NCBI GenBank assembly: GCA_027604005.1
Contig: JADGJT010000083.1
Coordinates: 2,372 to 66,371, forward strand
Length of the DNA: 64,000 nucleotides
From: Dinochytrium kinnereticum
Lineage: Eukaryota > Chytridiomycota > Chytridiomycetes > Chytridiales > Chytridiaceae
Reading direction: 5' to 3'
How positions within the stretch are numbered: position 1 is the stretch's first letter; each line of letters starts with the position of its first letter. Shown piece after piece: positions 34,084-47,556 of the stretch. The position numbers were made by a program, and so were the translations under genes. The notes beneath the pieces were generated by a model. The model ran no database searches. It worked only from the letters and a program-made list of their open reading frames with translations, and was not told the DNA's origin.

Positions 34084-37000
34084 TCAGTCTCCCCGTCTCG
34101 GCCTTCCCCTTTTAGCGTTAGTATCCGTCATAACAACATCTGCAACTGGAGCACTCGATCCAGAAGACGTTGTGGGCTCTACCTCCATCTCGTCGGGAAC
34201 CGTGGAGCTATTAGACGCCTTTTTCTTATCCCGAGACACCTGCTGTCGAGTCTTTCTGTTTGCACCAATCGCATTGAAAAGAAATCATCAGAAACAAGAA
34301 GAGCAAAGACAAATTATCTTACAGCAGAACCCACCTTTTCAACAGCGGCACCTCATCAGCGTCGGACCCTGCGTCCTCCTTCCCCCTAAGATTCACCATC
34401 AGTCCTAACCGCATAAAAGATATACAACAATGAAGAACAATGAAAAACATTTAACTCAACTCACATCACTTTCTTCAAAACCTCGACATCATCTCGATCA
34501 GACTCTGCTTCACATTCCCTAAAATCTGTATCAATATGACCTAAGAAGAAAGGCAACAACTAACTTTGTCATACTCGCGGCCTTTCCTTTACCTCGACCA
34601 GTGTCCGTCTTCCTTCTAACTTCTTTTCCAGCGTCAACGTCAACTTCAGCCTCAGAATTCCTGTAACTGTTAGAACGAAAATTATATCTCTGCTTACTTT
34701 AGCTTTGTCTTCTCCTTCAACTGCGAAGCCGTTGTCTTTCTTTTAAGCTCAACTTCACTCTCGGAATTTTGATCGGGATCACTAAAATTAAGTAAGCAAG
34801 ATGTCTCCTTAAAAGAATATTACTTTTCCTTGCGAACTCCTTTGGGCTTCCCTCTCCGAGACTTCAGGCGTTCGGGGACTTCCTCCTCAGATTCTGAGTC
34901 CCGTTCCAAATCCCTAAAATCTCTGTAAACCGTCTCTCCCAACCAACTGCCCACTCACTTTAGCTTCTCAATGACTCTACCTTTCCGGCCCTTTGTCGAG
35001 TCTGGTTATGAAGAAAAAAGTCAGGAACAAATAGAAAACAATCTGGAAGTCCCCAACCAAAACGCTTACTGTGAAGTTTAAGTTTTTTTGTAGGAGATGC
35101 TGGAGCTGAATTGTCGTAATCCTCTTCCTCCTCTTCAAGATCCTTGTCCGCCTTGCTATCGAAATCGGACTCACCTCCCGAATCGTTTCGGTACTTCAGA
35201 GCCTTAGACTTTGCACTTCTCGGAGCAGACACCCTATAGATAGACATACAATTTTAATCTTAACGAAATAGAAAAAGACGGGGTCCCTTCTGTTTCTGTT
35301 TCTGTTTCTTTTTTTTTTTGGACAAAAAACAAACAAACAGGGGCAATATACCTCCTTGGCGTAACGTCATCGTCACCACGAGCCAACCTCTTGACAGGTG
35401 CTTCATCGTCATCATCATCTAGAGACTTTCTCTTTCCAGCCGTTCCTTTCGTCTTTCCCTGCTTTGCTTTAACAGCTTCAGCTTTGTCCTTTCTTGTTTC
35501 CTTCTTAGCGCTTCCTGGCCCTTTAGTCGCGTTTGCACTTGGCCCCTGCATGCTTGGCTAGAAAGAAAGAGAAATAAGGACATTAGATAAGCTCTAAGCC
35601 TGTCAAAAAAAGTCTACTACCTTCGCCTTATTGGTATGGGATTGCTTTATCCGTAATGACACCCATTCTTTAGAAAGGTAGCTTCGCTTCAGGTTCTACA
35701 CATTGCTGTCAACACAACTATTAATGAGGCGAATCCTTACGTCGGCACCTAATGACTCGGGAAGCTTTTCAAAAATCCGCTTGTTGAAAGGAAGTGTGCT
35801 AGGATACGAAAGTAGACTCCAGCCATGCTGATTGCAATGATCTTGTATCAAAGCCTGCGCAAGATCACTCAAGTGGTAGATCCCCTTTACAGCAATGGGG
35901 TTAGATAATAAATGCATAAATGCAATTTAGAATAAAACAAAAACACAACAGCTTGCTCACCTCAAAAGACTGGGCATGAATATCTTTCAAGGTCTTCATC
36001 TGAGCGCATAGATGGAATATCAGGGAGCTGTTCTCTTGGCTAGCAATGGCTTCCAAAACAAACTTGATGTACCTACAACGAAAAAGGCAGGAAAGAAAGG
36101 TACTGTTATTCCTAACGTTCAAGCAGAAAATAAATGCAAGTGAAACGGTTACTTTGCGGATGTATCAATGTCAGCAGTCTCAGAAAAGGCAAAGTCGGGG
36201 TGATGTGCAATTGCGAAGAGGAGTGTTGGGAATTCGTGCTCGATGGGTGCCCTTTGAGATGATGTTGTATCTACCTATTTAGTTTGGTAATTAAGAAGCT
36301 ATGGTACCTTTCATTTGTGACTTTGCAAAGCGCTGAAGGAAAGTTTTTGCCTGAATAAAAAGAAATCAAAGCAATCCTTGATTAGAGCTGTATACTAACT
36401 GAGACAAAAAATTGAGGATAGCTTTATCACCTTCCGCTTCATTTCCTGATCAGGCTCATGAGCTGCCATCATCAAAAACACTAAGAAGCGAAACGGCACG
36501 GCCTTGATCTGCAAGTACTTCCGCAACTTATCCACAAAACTATCCCGAACCTGCCAAGCCTGATCCTGTATCGTGAGGCTAAGCCGGCAAAAATCCTCCA
36601 TTGTTGTGAGCTCGTCAAACTCAGGAATCTTCGAAAGTTTGAGCAGTAAAAGAGCGGAAGAGAGGCGAAGGTGGGATCGGAAGGCAGGACTCGTACGGCG
36701 AGGGGGTTCAGGGGAAACTTCACCGTCATGTTCGATAATAACGTTAAGAAGCTTTAAAATCGGGCGAGAAACGTCTCGGAAGTTGCTGGATTTTCTTTGA
36801 GCTAGGCCTTGTATTCTTTTGGCGAGAAGACGTAGGCCCAGAACCTTTAAAGAGTAAGAAAACAAAAAAAAAAACAAAAAAAAGTCAACCTTATAAACAC
36901 CTTCTGCCCCAAGATCATCCCAACCAATCCAGTCCTCTTCGCCATGAATATCCTAAAGGGGAATATAGAGCAATATTTAATACAACACAAAAAAAAAATA

Positions 37001-40000
37001 GTGCTCTGATTGCACTGAAAAACGACAGATGTAACATACGGTCGAGCTTCGAGATTTCAATAAAAGCTCTTTAACCACAAAGTTAACAATAGGAATGTGA
37101 TATCGTTCAAAATCAGCAGAGCTATATAGCGCAAACTGCCCAAGAGAGATTAACTTTGCAGCCAAGCCAGTCTTCAGTGCTTCCATTTCCGGGTCGACCA
37201 TCTGGGGATTGGAATCATGTTTTAAAGCTGCTTCCAAATTCTTTATCGTTAAAGAGGCAACAATTGCATCAAGAAGTTCTTCCTTTGCGGAGCTAAAGCC
37301 CAAAATAGCAATAAGCTTTGCGGCATTTTTGGCCTGTCGTTGACGGCCTTCTAGTGCGTATGTCTTAAGGGTCTCTAACGCCTCGCTATTATTCAGGATT
37401 AAAATTAGGAAAAGCACAGGGATGCCATTCAATATACCTAGATAAATCAATGTCGGATGGAGACATTTTAACGAAGCGTGACAGCGCTTCGAGGGCTTCC
37501 GAAACTAGAAACTGTAAGAGAAAAGATAGCGCTCGAAGTAAGACAACGGATTCTTACCGAGGCTAACGTCATTCGTTTCCAAAACATTTAGAAGCTCACT
37601 CATGTGAGAGCGGAAGACTCCAGGCAGTTTAGACGCCATATCCTTTATAACGGTATCCGCAGTACTTCGCATTTCGCCCTTCACATTGTCTGTTTCACTA
37701 GCAACTTTCTTTGCCTCTCTTGCAGCCTCCAACAAGCACGGAATGGAAGATCGACCCAAAATCGTCAAAGAAACGCGTCGGAGAATAATTGAGAATGTTT
37801 CCATAACCCCAAGAGCTTCCAATCGTTTGTATAATTCTTTCTAAAGCGATCTTAGAAGGGCAAGACATAAATCTTAAATAATACGTTGCATTTCAATATG
37901 GTTTTGTAATCAGCCTTTTCATCCAATATACTGGCCAATAACTTATAAGTTCTATTTTCGTTTGCCTTTGCGAATTTCAGTAGGTGTACGCTAGACTTTT
38001 TCGGGTCTGGAAGACGGGCTACAGATATTATAAGATAAATCAAAAAAAATTGCTTCCTACCAACAAGATACTGTGTAAGCTTGTTAATGGTGGTCTCAAT
38101 TGATGGATCAGGTGTATCCATAATGCCAGACTAATGTCGTTAATTTAAGAAAAAACAATAAATAAGCGTTACATTCCATTTTTCGCTATGTTCGACAAAC
38201 GCTTTGACTGCCTTTATCGTTCTACAAATAATGAGATATATAATTCAACAAATAGAACTAACTGAGCCTGTCGATCAAGAACACTCAAGAAAGCGGGGTA
38301 TTGTTTTTCATTTAAAGCGGATACAATCTTTAGTAGTCGTTCTGTCCGGGCGAAATCGTCCATATTAACTGGAAAAATATCTTCAACTAATGCTTTTTCA
38401 ACAGATATCCTACACAGTCGAAGATTAAATTTGATTTTACGGGTTGAGCCAAAAAAAAAAGAAAAAAAAACATAAAACGTACTTTGTCTCGGCGTCATCA
38501 AGAAATAGTGTCTCCAAAATATGACCTGGGATCCAGGCTACTTTGTCTTCCACTTGCGCATTTTCTTGCCTGAATAGTGGTAAGCCTACAATGATAACCT
38601 CCTCGTAGCTAACATTTTGTCAAACATAATCTTGTACAGACGGGACAGGGACGCAATGGCTTCAGTCCGGATTAAAGGCTGCATGATTAGATGCGCGATA
38701 TTGTGAATCTTCAAACCTTTTTGTCCTTGCAGCGGTCACTTAAACGCAAGAGAATATCTTTCGTTATGAATGAAACCATGTTCGCATCCACATGAGTGAA
38801 AATCTTAACGGCAACAAATCTAACTTTGTCATCAGGGTCTTGAAGCTTTTCCTCTAATCCAACTAAGTAAAATCAGCGACGTGCCGGGCATTCGAAGACG
38901 TACTTGATACTTCATGAATAAGTTCTGGCTGATTCCTGAACACTTCCAGACAGTATTCAAGCCATTGAATGCGGATCGCGATTTGCTTGTCGTTTCGGCT
39001 AAAATATATTCAATTCATTATATTCAAAGTGAGTGTTATAAACCGTTCAAGCCATGTGCGAAAGGTTGTAGGATATGTTTTCGCAAGCGTCGAGCCAGGC
39101 TCCGATATCATCTTTCCCAGAAGCTCAGTCGCAAGTAGCCTGATATCAACAATCTCGTACTAAGATATTAGAGAACCCCCTTATACAAGCCCATACTCTT
39201 AATTCTTCCTCTAGTAGCGGGATAACATTTAATAGGACTCCTTTCGCATGAGCATTGATCTCAAGGATAAGATTGTGAGCGGCTTCGAATTCACTTGTTT
39301 CAACATCCTCCTTGGCCGCAGAGACAAACAAATCGCCAAAGTACTACAGGGTAAGCTTCGTTCTAGGGAAATTTGCAAAAAACCTGACAGACATAACGTT
39401 GTAGGCGATCGCCTGCATTCTTGCACAGATCGACTGCAAGCTGAAAGGCAGGTAGGTTTTCGGGCTAGACGAAATGGAGATTAATTTGATACTTGAGGCG
39501 TCCTTACCGTTTTTTTGTTAGAAAATGATTTCATAATGATCTCGATAACTTCATGATTCAAAACTGGGCATTCCTCAATCAGCTGCTGCAAAATGTCCAA
39601 TATAAACCCGTAAAGGTTCTTCTGCATGTCCGGCCTGGATGAGAATTAGGGTGGGTAGTAATGCGTAACTAATACCAAACGATGTCAAAAAAGTCTCGAA
39701 AGATCTGAGTGACCAGCTCCTCTGCATTGATGTCAGACACTAGAACAATACTCTTCACCGTCGACAGGCTTTCCAAAAGGTAGAAATAATTCTCAAAGAA
39801 TGGGCCTTGCGTGTCCGTTATGTTATGAATCTGTTTCAAAAAGAACTCAAAGATGTCCTACGTCTTTGTCAGTGGCGCCGATCGCGTAGCATCAAACCCT
39901 GAGATCAGACTGATTGTACGGTGCATCCGGAGCAAACAACCTAAGTATATCTGCCAAACAGCATGCCGTCAGGATCCGTACTGCCTTGTCTTTGTGCATA

Positions 40001-40339
40001 AACAAGCTGCGGGACACCAGGTCCTTTCGCACCACCTGCAAAGAGGACTTATCCACCTCCTCTTGCTCCAGCTGCGAGAGTTGACTGTGAAGATCCTTCA
40101 TGCATTCTGTGTTAATGCAAGCGCACCACGTCACCTCCAACCTTCAATCGTTTCACCAGCTCATTCGTTGGAATGGCCTTTGATGCTGCCGTCGCCACGA
40201 TGCGCTGCGTAAAATTCAAACGCCCCTCCAGCTCCATCTTCTGCATCTCAGATGCCCTCTGTCCCTTGGATGCCCTCACGGACTTGCGGGCGCCGTCTCC
40301 ATCGTCCTCAAAGGAAAAGGGATCCCCTGCTGTAAGCAT
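34084..40339 (-). CDS. PDS5: PDS5 sister-chromatid cohesion regulator
   Basis: ATG at 40339, stop TGA at 34084-34086, with some twenty or more short introns. The N-terminus (NFTQRIVATA, ELVKRLK) is joined to MKDLHSQLSQLEQEEVD and then HKDKAVRILTACCLADILRL with F-A-P-D-A-P-Y, the hallmark block of PDS5. Downstream exons are helical HEAT-type repeats (e.g. VEKALVEDIFPVNMDDFART, FRDVSRPILKLLNVIIEHDG, DIHAQSF). The C-terminal 1.4 kb is charged and disordered (ESDFDSKADKDLEEEEEDYD, KRKSLDDDDDEAPVKRLARG) and ends in an AT-hook-like KRGRPRRGD. PDS5 binds the Scc1-SMC3 side of cohesin and controls its loading, release and acetylation in the nucleus. Exon borders in the middle were not all fixed. Confidence 0.9.
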
Positions 40340-40436
40340 GCCTTGCCCTCCTTGTCCGGAATCAGAGACAATTTATTTTTCAAAACTGGTATTTATTGGA
40401 TGTTTGACCACTGCAGGTACCTCCTGCATGGCACTG

Positions 40437-43400
40437 CTACTGCAGCCAAGCCTTGAGGAGGCCAGAGTCAATGTCCGCTACCGACTGCTGGGCGTCGGCC
40501 ATCGCTGCTGCCCTGTCGGTTGCGTCGACCGCTGTCCTCCCATACACGCCGTAGACCAGCGTTCTGACGAACAGGAAGTCGGCAAGAGGTGCTGTCTTCC
40601 GCGAATCTTTCAGGGCGAGCTTGATCACTGAGGCAGCATGGCCTGAATTCTTGGAAATGTAGCGGGTGGCAGCTTCACCAAGCTGAAAACTCCAATATGA
40701 TGGCCAGATGTCTAAGGTCTTTCCCAGGTGTTTGTTTGTCTTTCGAATATCTCGAAGCGAAGCCAAAAGCAATTCCTTGGACTCTGGATGAAGGGAGAGA
40801 TAGCCACTCCCGACTCCGAGGACGCCTGAGGTTGATGGCATGATGATTACCCACACGATAAATACGAGCATTGTTCCAGTCTGGAAGTATCCAACTGTCA
40901 CCCGGTCCGCCGTCGAATAAGCGTGTGAAGCCTCTCGAAAGAGCCTCAGTGTCTCCTGCATGTTGCCAGTTGCAAGAGCAAAGAAGGCCGCTGCTGTCAA
41001 ATAGCCAGCATGGAGCTGCTCGGCTTTGATTTTTGAACATCCATTCTTACATCTTTCAAGCCAGTAACTGGCAAGCTCCAGGTTACCTGTGTGCACGCCA
41101 TGAATAGCAAGGGCGAAGCTGCCCCAGATAATATACTTAATGAACGAAAAAAAATAAGGTCAGGAAACAGAGGGCGAAAAAAAAACACGAGAAAACCCAA
41201 AAATGAATGGGATGAAAGAAAAAAATGGGGGGGGGGTGGTCTATAGTAATCACCTCATGCATTCCCAAAGCTGCGAGATCGTCATTCATCTCTTGAAAGA
41301 AAATCATCTTGCTGTGCATGATTCCCCGATGGAACTCGCATAGGACAACCAGATAATAGCCCGCTGAGAAGAATGTGAGCAGACAATTAAGTTGTGCCTA
41401 CTTGCCATATGCCGAAAAAGAATCCCTATGTTTAAGGCGATTCTCAACATAGTCCGATGCAAACTTGTGCGCCGCATTATAATCTCCCTTTCGAAAAGAA
41501 TCTATCCAAAATAGATGATTGAGCATTTTTAACTTTTCAAGTTGAAGCGGAGGCAGTTTATAGGATATTTCTTTTCCCCTTCGCGTGAAGATGTTTGATA
41601 GACTCGGTGCTACCCACGAGAGTGCAAAAGCAAACCGGAGCAAAGTTCCAGCCAGAAAATAATCTTCACCCTTCTCCAAATGAATCTGCGTTTGTCGGAT
41701 GATAGAGACCAAGTATTCAAATTTTGATGTCGATGCATTCCAGAATGAATATTCACGTATTGCGTTATAAGCAAGTGAGAGAATCCTTGAAGTCTCAAGA
41801 TTTATGCGCTGATCTGGTTTTCGTCCTCCACGCGTCCTCATCCAAATCTTAACCAGCCGTATTGCAGCCCGAGCTGTTGCCTTCTTCAGCATCTTGTCAT
41901 TCCTTGGCCACTCTTCGGACAGATAGGCTAAGGACTTTTGAGCACAATCGAGGCTGAGAGGGCTCATTTGCAAGGCATAGCACCACGCCATTGTTGCATA
42001 AAGATCAGCCTGACGTAGACCATCCAAAATTGGTGCCACCTCGTTATTGGCAGCAATGAGGTCATGATTATCGTCAATAAACTTTGTAAGCTGCGTGATT
42101 GTGGATATGCACTCAGAAATGGAGAAGCTCTCAGAGTAGAAGAAGCTATATACCGCTATTAGGAAACCAAAGCTCAATAATCCAGAAAAGCTATCTCACC
42201 TCAGTTTTTCGAGATAATGTATCTTTTTGGGTATATTGCTGCTTCGGGAATAATGATACGATAGCAAAGGGAGGTTATTGTGATCACTACCGGAAGACTC
42301 GAAGTGAGCAGCTATTCGGCAATGCATTTCTGATCGAAATCTATAAGGAATCCTTTCATATATAGCCTCCATGATAGTCTGATGTCGGAATCCATAATGA
42401 ACGCCTGCGTAAACATTAATTTGCACTTCTGATTCGTTCAAATTTAAGGGGATAAGAAAAGAATATTTGTCGTATGTGGCCATGAGCTGAACAAGTGTTT
42501 TCTCTGTTTGATTCGAGGTCCATACTGCGCTAACATCGTCTAAGTTAAATTGCTTTAATTCATTTTAGTGCAATACATGACAGAAAAAAGGAAGCCCACC
42601 ATGCCAAATATTGAAACAACTTTCAGAAGTTCTTGAAGATCTGGATGGACTTTATCAAAGTTCACATTGATTGCTTCCGCAACATCGTATGAGAGGAGAG
42701 ACTCAAGCTCAGCCGTAGTAAACGTAAAGCTCATCACGCTCGTATTACCAATCGGTTGCAGGCGTTCCCGCCGCCAAGCAACGATATTGACAAGGAATTC
42801 AACGAAAATCGGATTACCCTTGCTGCGTTCTTTAATAGCTAGTTGATTTCTTAGAGAAATTTCGTGAGCTTATTTACCTGACACTAGGTTTGGGCTGATT
42901 ACAACATCCTCAACATCCAACTTCCAAACCTATAAGAAATATTAGTGAAATCAAATATATAAAGTAATTACAATATATTTTTCGATATCATTTTCGCTCA
43001 ACCCTCGAAGGCTCAGCCTCTTCACGAACGGTAAAGATCGTATTTTTCCTATGGCCTCGGCAAAGGGGTAATTATCCAATGGGCGGGAGAACATAAATAT
43101 GCACATCTGATAAGCACATAAATATTCATCAGATTCTACCATGAACTGGGATTAACTCAAGTTATGAAAATAACGAGAGGTGAAAAACCCTATTATAATA
43201 CCTTAACGCAGGCTTGAGAAATCAAAAATTGAAGAACCTGTGCGGATGAAGAGTCTTGAAGTAGATTAGACAGCACTTTGCATAGTTAATATAAGAACCT
43301 ATGTATTGACAGTCATCAATCATTAAAATCGGGCGGCTAGATGGGAAGTTCTGGAAGAAGGTAAGTGTCTTAGAGGCGATAGATTCCAGCTGGCTAGAAA

Positions 43401-46288
43401 GCTCCCCGAGATCTAGATTATTTTCTTTTTGTCCCTTTTTTTTCCGGCCATGATCGATTTTAAGAATGTGGAAAAGTGCTTCTAGTTTATCATCACTCTC
43501 TCCAATAGATTTCAAGAATGTGCTTATTTCCGCCGTATTCCAGGTAGAGTTGCCCGTAATTGTCCAAGAAGAGTTGATATCCTGGCTAGCATTTGCCATT
43601 CGAAAGCTCGATACTGTATTTCTTCTCGAGCCAATTCTTTTTTCACTTCCATGCCGAGCTAATACATCCTCCTTCTTCGCCCGGCAGAAAAACTGATTGA
43701 GGAAAAACGAGAAGAAAGCTTTCAACCTATTTTCTGTTAGATTTACAAATTGTAATTGAAGTATTAAGAATTCTTGTCTAGGAGCGAAAGAAGCGGTGGG
43801 TGGGCAAATGGGAGAATGCCTGAAAAAGGTTGAGATGGTTTTTACCCGTAAAATGGTTGCCATAAATCAATTTCGGAACCCTGGATCAGACAAATAGGAA
43901 TCTTTTTGCTCTGTGCAAGATTTCTTAAATATTCGGCAAGAGATGTTTTCCCCATGCCTCCTAGGCCCTCTTTATCCAAAAGGTAGATTAATATTGAGGC
44001 CGACATAATTAGATTGAAAGCACCTATATATATAGCAACATTTTCTTTCGTTCCCTCAAGCCACTCACTTAACCCGTCCGAAAGAATCTTTCTTTCGTCG
44101 TTATATCCAAAGTGCTGTTTTGCGGATGGATCTTTCGCTAAATTCTCTGGCATCTTATTGCTCTCCTTCACGGCATAAACTTGCACTAGCTCCTCTTTTC
44201 CTTTAAACTATAGAAGCTAGTTAATAAGCATGAAGTCTAAAAAACGTACAGTATACTGCCCTAGGTCGTCATACTCAAAGTGCCCTCCCGCTATAGAGTG
44301 CGTGGCTTCGTCGCAGACGACATAGTTCTTTGATTGCTTTGCTTTAACGGAAAGAAGGCGAGCAGCAACGTTGACCACGTCACCTAGTACGTAAGTGAGG
44401 AATGAGTAAGCAGGGAAGGGTCTCTAACCTAGCAGGCCCGCTTCGGCTCGCATATTGTTCCCTATTACTGAAAATAGAATCTCGCCGGTGGCGAGTGAAA
44501 TACTGGAGCTTTGAATGTCCAATAGTTCTAGGGATTTCGAAAGCCGTAGAGCTGCTAATACAGCGCACGCCGAAACATTTTCGCTAGCGAGAGGCTGGTT
44601 ATGAGGTAAGCATAAGTAGTTGGGGAGCTATCCTCTTGGGTGACCGCCAAATTAAGAAACTCCTTACCGGAAGGCCAAAACATGCCAGCATGCTTAAACC
44701 CTTGTCGTCAACTAAATCACGTTCAATGTTGATATTTGATTGTCCTCCTCCGCATTATTCTATACCCTCACCGTGCTCGCCAAAAAATCTTTGCAAAAAG
44801 AACACTTACCCGAACATTGCTGATAGACTCCCCCCAATTGATTCAGTATCGAAATAAGCGACACCATGACCCGATTAGTCATATGAGCGGTCAACTTTTG
44901 GTGAAACTTCACAAAAAGCACTGTAATCGTTCTGAATTCACTCTGAAAAGTGGGTAGCTTCGATCCCGTAGAGTTTACGGTAGATCGACGGGTGAGCCTC
45001 CGCTTGTCGCTCTCGCTTCCCGGGGAAAGCTTGTACACTATGGCTTTGTTGATAAAACGTGTCAATGTATATACCGACTTGATCGAGCCTTCTTTTCCCT
45101 TTTGGGTGCTGAATGTCGAGGTGTTGATTTCTGACCCAAATAGCTGTCCTTCGATAAACTCCCTTACCCTCTTATCACAGCTTTCAAAGTCGCATCCCTC
45201 AACTTCGTAGAAGCCGCTGTCTCTCACAGGAGCTGTAGTATTGGATAACCTTCCAATCTCCTGCAATATAAGGAAGGAGGACATTGTGTGAAGAAACTCG
45301 ATGCCAAGATTCTCGCAAACAACAACATCATCCTGCACCTTGAACCCGAATGGTAGTGACCATTCACTCTCACGGCTTCCTCCAGCACCAGCCCGAAATC
45401 TCGGCCATAGCTCCGTTTCCCAAAATGCCAATGGAATGCCCAGAGTCTCAGCATGAGCTTTATCAAGGGCGCTACCGAGCATTTCCAAGCAATCTCCAGT
45501 AACGCAGTAATCCATCCTGTCCTTTGGTGACCCGATAAAAAGCCTGGCAATAGGTCCAGCAGTGATCCCTACATGGAGCCGAAGGTCCCCGCTGCGGCGC
45601 ATTGAACGACTCGTCCCAGATCGGACTTTGATGGTTGATCGCGCATTCCACAGTGGACGGCTTGACACGGCGGATCCCACTGTATCCTCGCGTTGGGTAA
45701 TGAAGTCATTATTATCTGGTTGTTGAGGAAGCCTGTCGATGTCCAGATTAATTTCCATCTTGGAGTAGTAGCGGAGGATTTGGGAGCAACATTGAATGGA
45801 TCTGAGGATGGTAAGGGTGTCTTCTTCGTAATCAGATATAGGTGTGAAAGTGACGAGGAGCGCGTCGCCTTTATAAAATTTAGATATATTACATATGTAA
45901 CAACCATCTCACCAAGAAACCGAACGATGTCTCCTTGGAAGTAGCTAATAATATCGATCAGCTGTATGAAAGGAGTATCAGACAGCCTCAATACACCACA
46001 AATTATTATCGTAAAAAATAAATTACAGACCTTAATCAAGTATTCCCCAACACTTTTGGTAACAAGCTCGCTAGACACCTTTCCCTTTTTAGCCAGCTTG
46101 CTCGTCAAAGCCGTGTAGCCCGAAATATCAAGCATGACCACCACCGCAAAATTCACCTTCTCCACAAACGGTTGCCCACTCTCCAGCGTCTCCAACATTT
46201 TTTGCCGGGTTTCATTCTTCCTCAGAACCTTTCTCACGTGGTTGGCTACAAATGAATCGAATTCGGTGGGATGGTGGAGGTCTGCCAT
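40437..46288 (-). CDS. Soluble-type adenylyl cyclase homologue (two cyclase domains, NTPase, TPR-like)
   Basis: ATG at 46288 (MADLHHPTEF), TAG at 40437-40439, many introns. Cyclase domain 1: FAVVVMLDISGYTALTSKLA (metal Asp), FQGDIVRFLG spliced to GDALLVTF (second metal Asp), DLRLHVGITAGPIARLFIGS. Cyclase domain 2: FRTITVLFVKFHQKL, NNMRAEAGLLG and DVVNVAARLL. An AAA/STAND-type NTPase follows with Walker A IEGLGGMGKTSL (split by an intron) and Walker B RPILMIDDCQYI, then a long helical region of TPR type to the end. The order matches animal ADCY10 (sAC). In sAC the residue before FAGD is Lys95, which contacts bicarbonate; here it is Arg (GDIVRFLGD). The product would make cAMP in the cytosol or at the flagellum. 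Very close (97 bp) to PDS5 on the same strand. Confidence 0.88.
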
Positions 46289-47556
46289 ACGTCTTCCGTT
46301 TGAATCTTCCCGTAGCTCTTTATTCTCCCTTGAATTTCCCTAGGACAGTGAATTGATGGGTCTGATAAAAGCGATGACGTTGGGAAGGTTTCAAGATCGC
46401 ATCACATTCCCACCCCACAAGCTGAATTCGCTTTCCACGGAGTTGATGCGCTGTGATGCAGCAGCCTACTGTTGTGTTTGCCTTTGTACGTAAACGAAGG
46501 GAATATGCACATCTTGGATGTGAGAATTGTAGGTATGATGATTCAGTTGTAAATCGATGTCCATCACATTGTTGCTCTTCTATGTCCGCTCTTGCTGGTA
46601 CTTGGTTCCATCAGTGATCACCAGGATGTAAATCCTATGTTGAAACGGAGCAGCATGCCTCAGCGCGAAATTGCTATGGGCATGACGACGAGCGCGCGAT
46701 GATCAATGGAACACAGCTGAAACGCGTAGGAATCATTAGAGTATTCTCAATCACGCGCGCAGGATAGCTTTCTTGTTTTTGCTACCTAGACCAGAAGTAG
46801 TGAGCCAAATGGCTCGCAGCAATGAATAACAGAAAATGAACAGGAATCATCCGAATGTGTCCCAAGAATTTGCAGGGAAAAAAGTAATAGCCACTCTATC
46901 CCAGACGGCTTTTCAAGAAGCGGATTGGAAGATAACAAAGCCATCAACTCAATAACACTGGGAAGAAAACAGTAAAACTCAAGTCAACAACCTCTCTATA
47001 AAATCCTCCCAGCATCAAATGCTCAGATAAGTGCCTGACATGAAATGGAAGCACGAAAAAGAAAACGTGGCTACCCGAGGCATAAAACAACCCAAATAGA
47101 AGAAAAAAGGCAAAACATCAAACCAGAAGAAAGAAATCGAAGAATCAAAGTAGATAAAACATTCACAGACCGACACCCACACGCGAAGAAGATGAAAACG
47201 CCCACACATACACCTGCAAGGCAAGCGCAACAACAGATCAACGAGACAAATAGAAACGAAAAGGAAGGAAAAGTCGCGAATATAATGAAAAGGATAGAAG
47301 TACAACGGATGAAGACTAGACCGTTGGCAGGATAATAATTCGCTACAAACATAATATATATCTTCCCGTCAGATAAACCTCCAAACAACAAAAGACACAA
47401 AGGCAGAAAGAAGAAAAAGACAGACAAAAAAAAAAGTAGAAAGAGGGGCGAAAAGAACAGGAAAATGAAAGAATGAAGGGGAAAAAGTGATCACAAATCC
47501 AGATCTCATCATCGCACAAAAGCAAACGCCAACTCCAAACAACATGCCAAGACCAC
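46289..47556. other. Intergenic, cyclase promoter and F-box gene 3' flank
   Basis: About 1.27 kb. A-rich on the plus strand from 46860 to 47520, producing long Lys-rich frames (e.g. 47045-47335) that I regard as compositional. No supportable gene. Confidence 0.55.

Noticed and set aside
47045..47335. Lys/Arg-rich plus-strand frame
   Set aside because: Arises from an A-rich stretch in a 3' flank.
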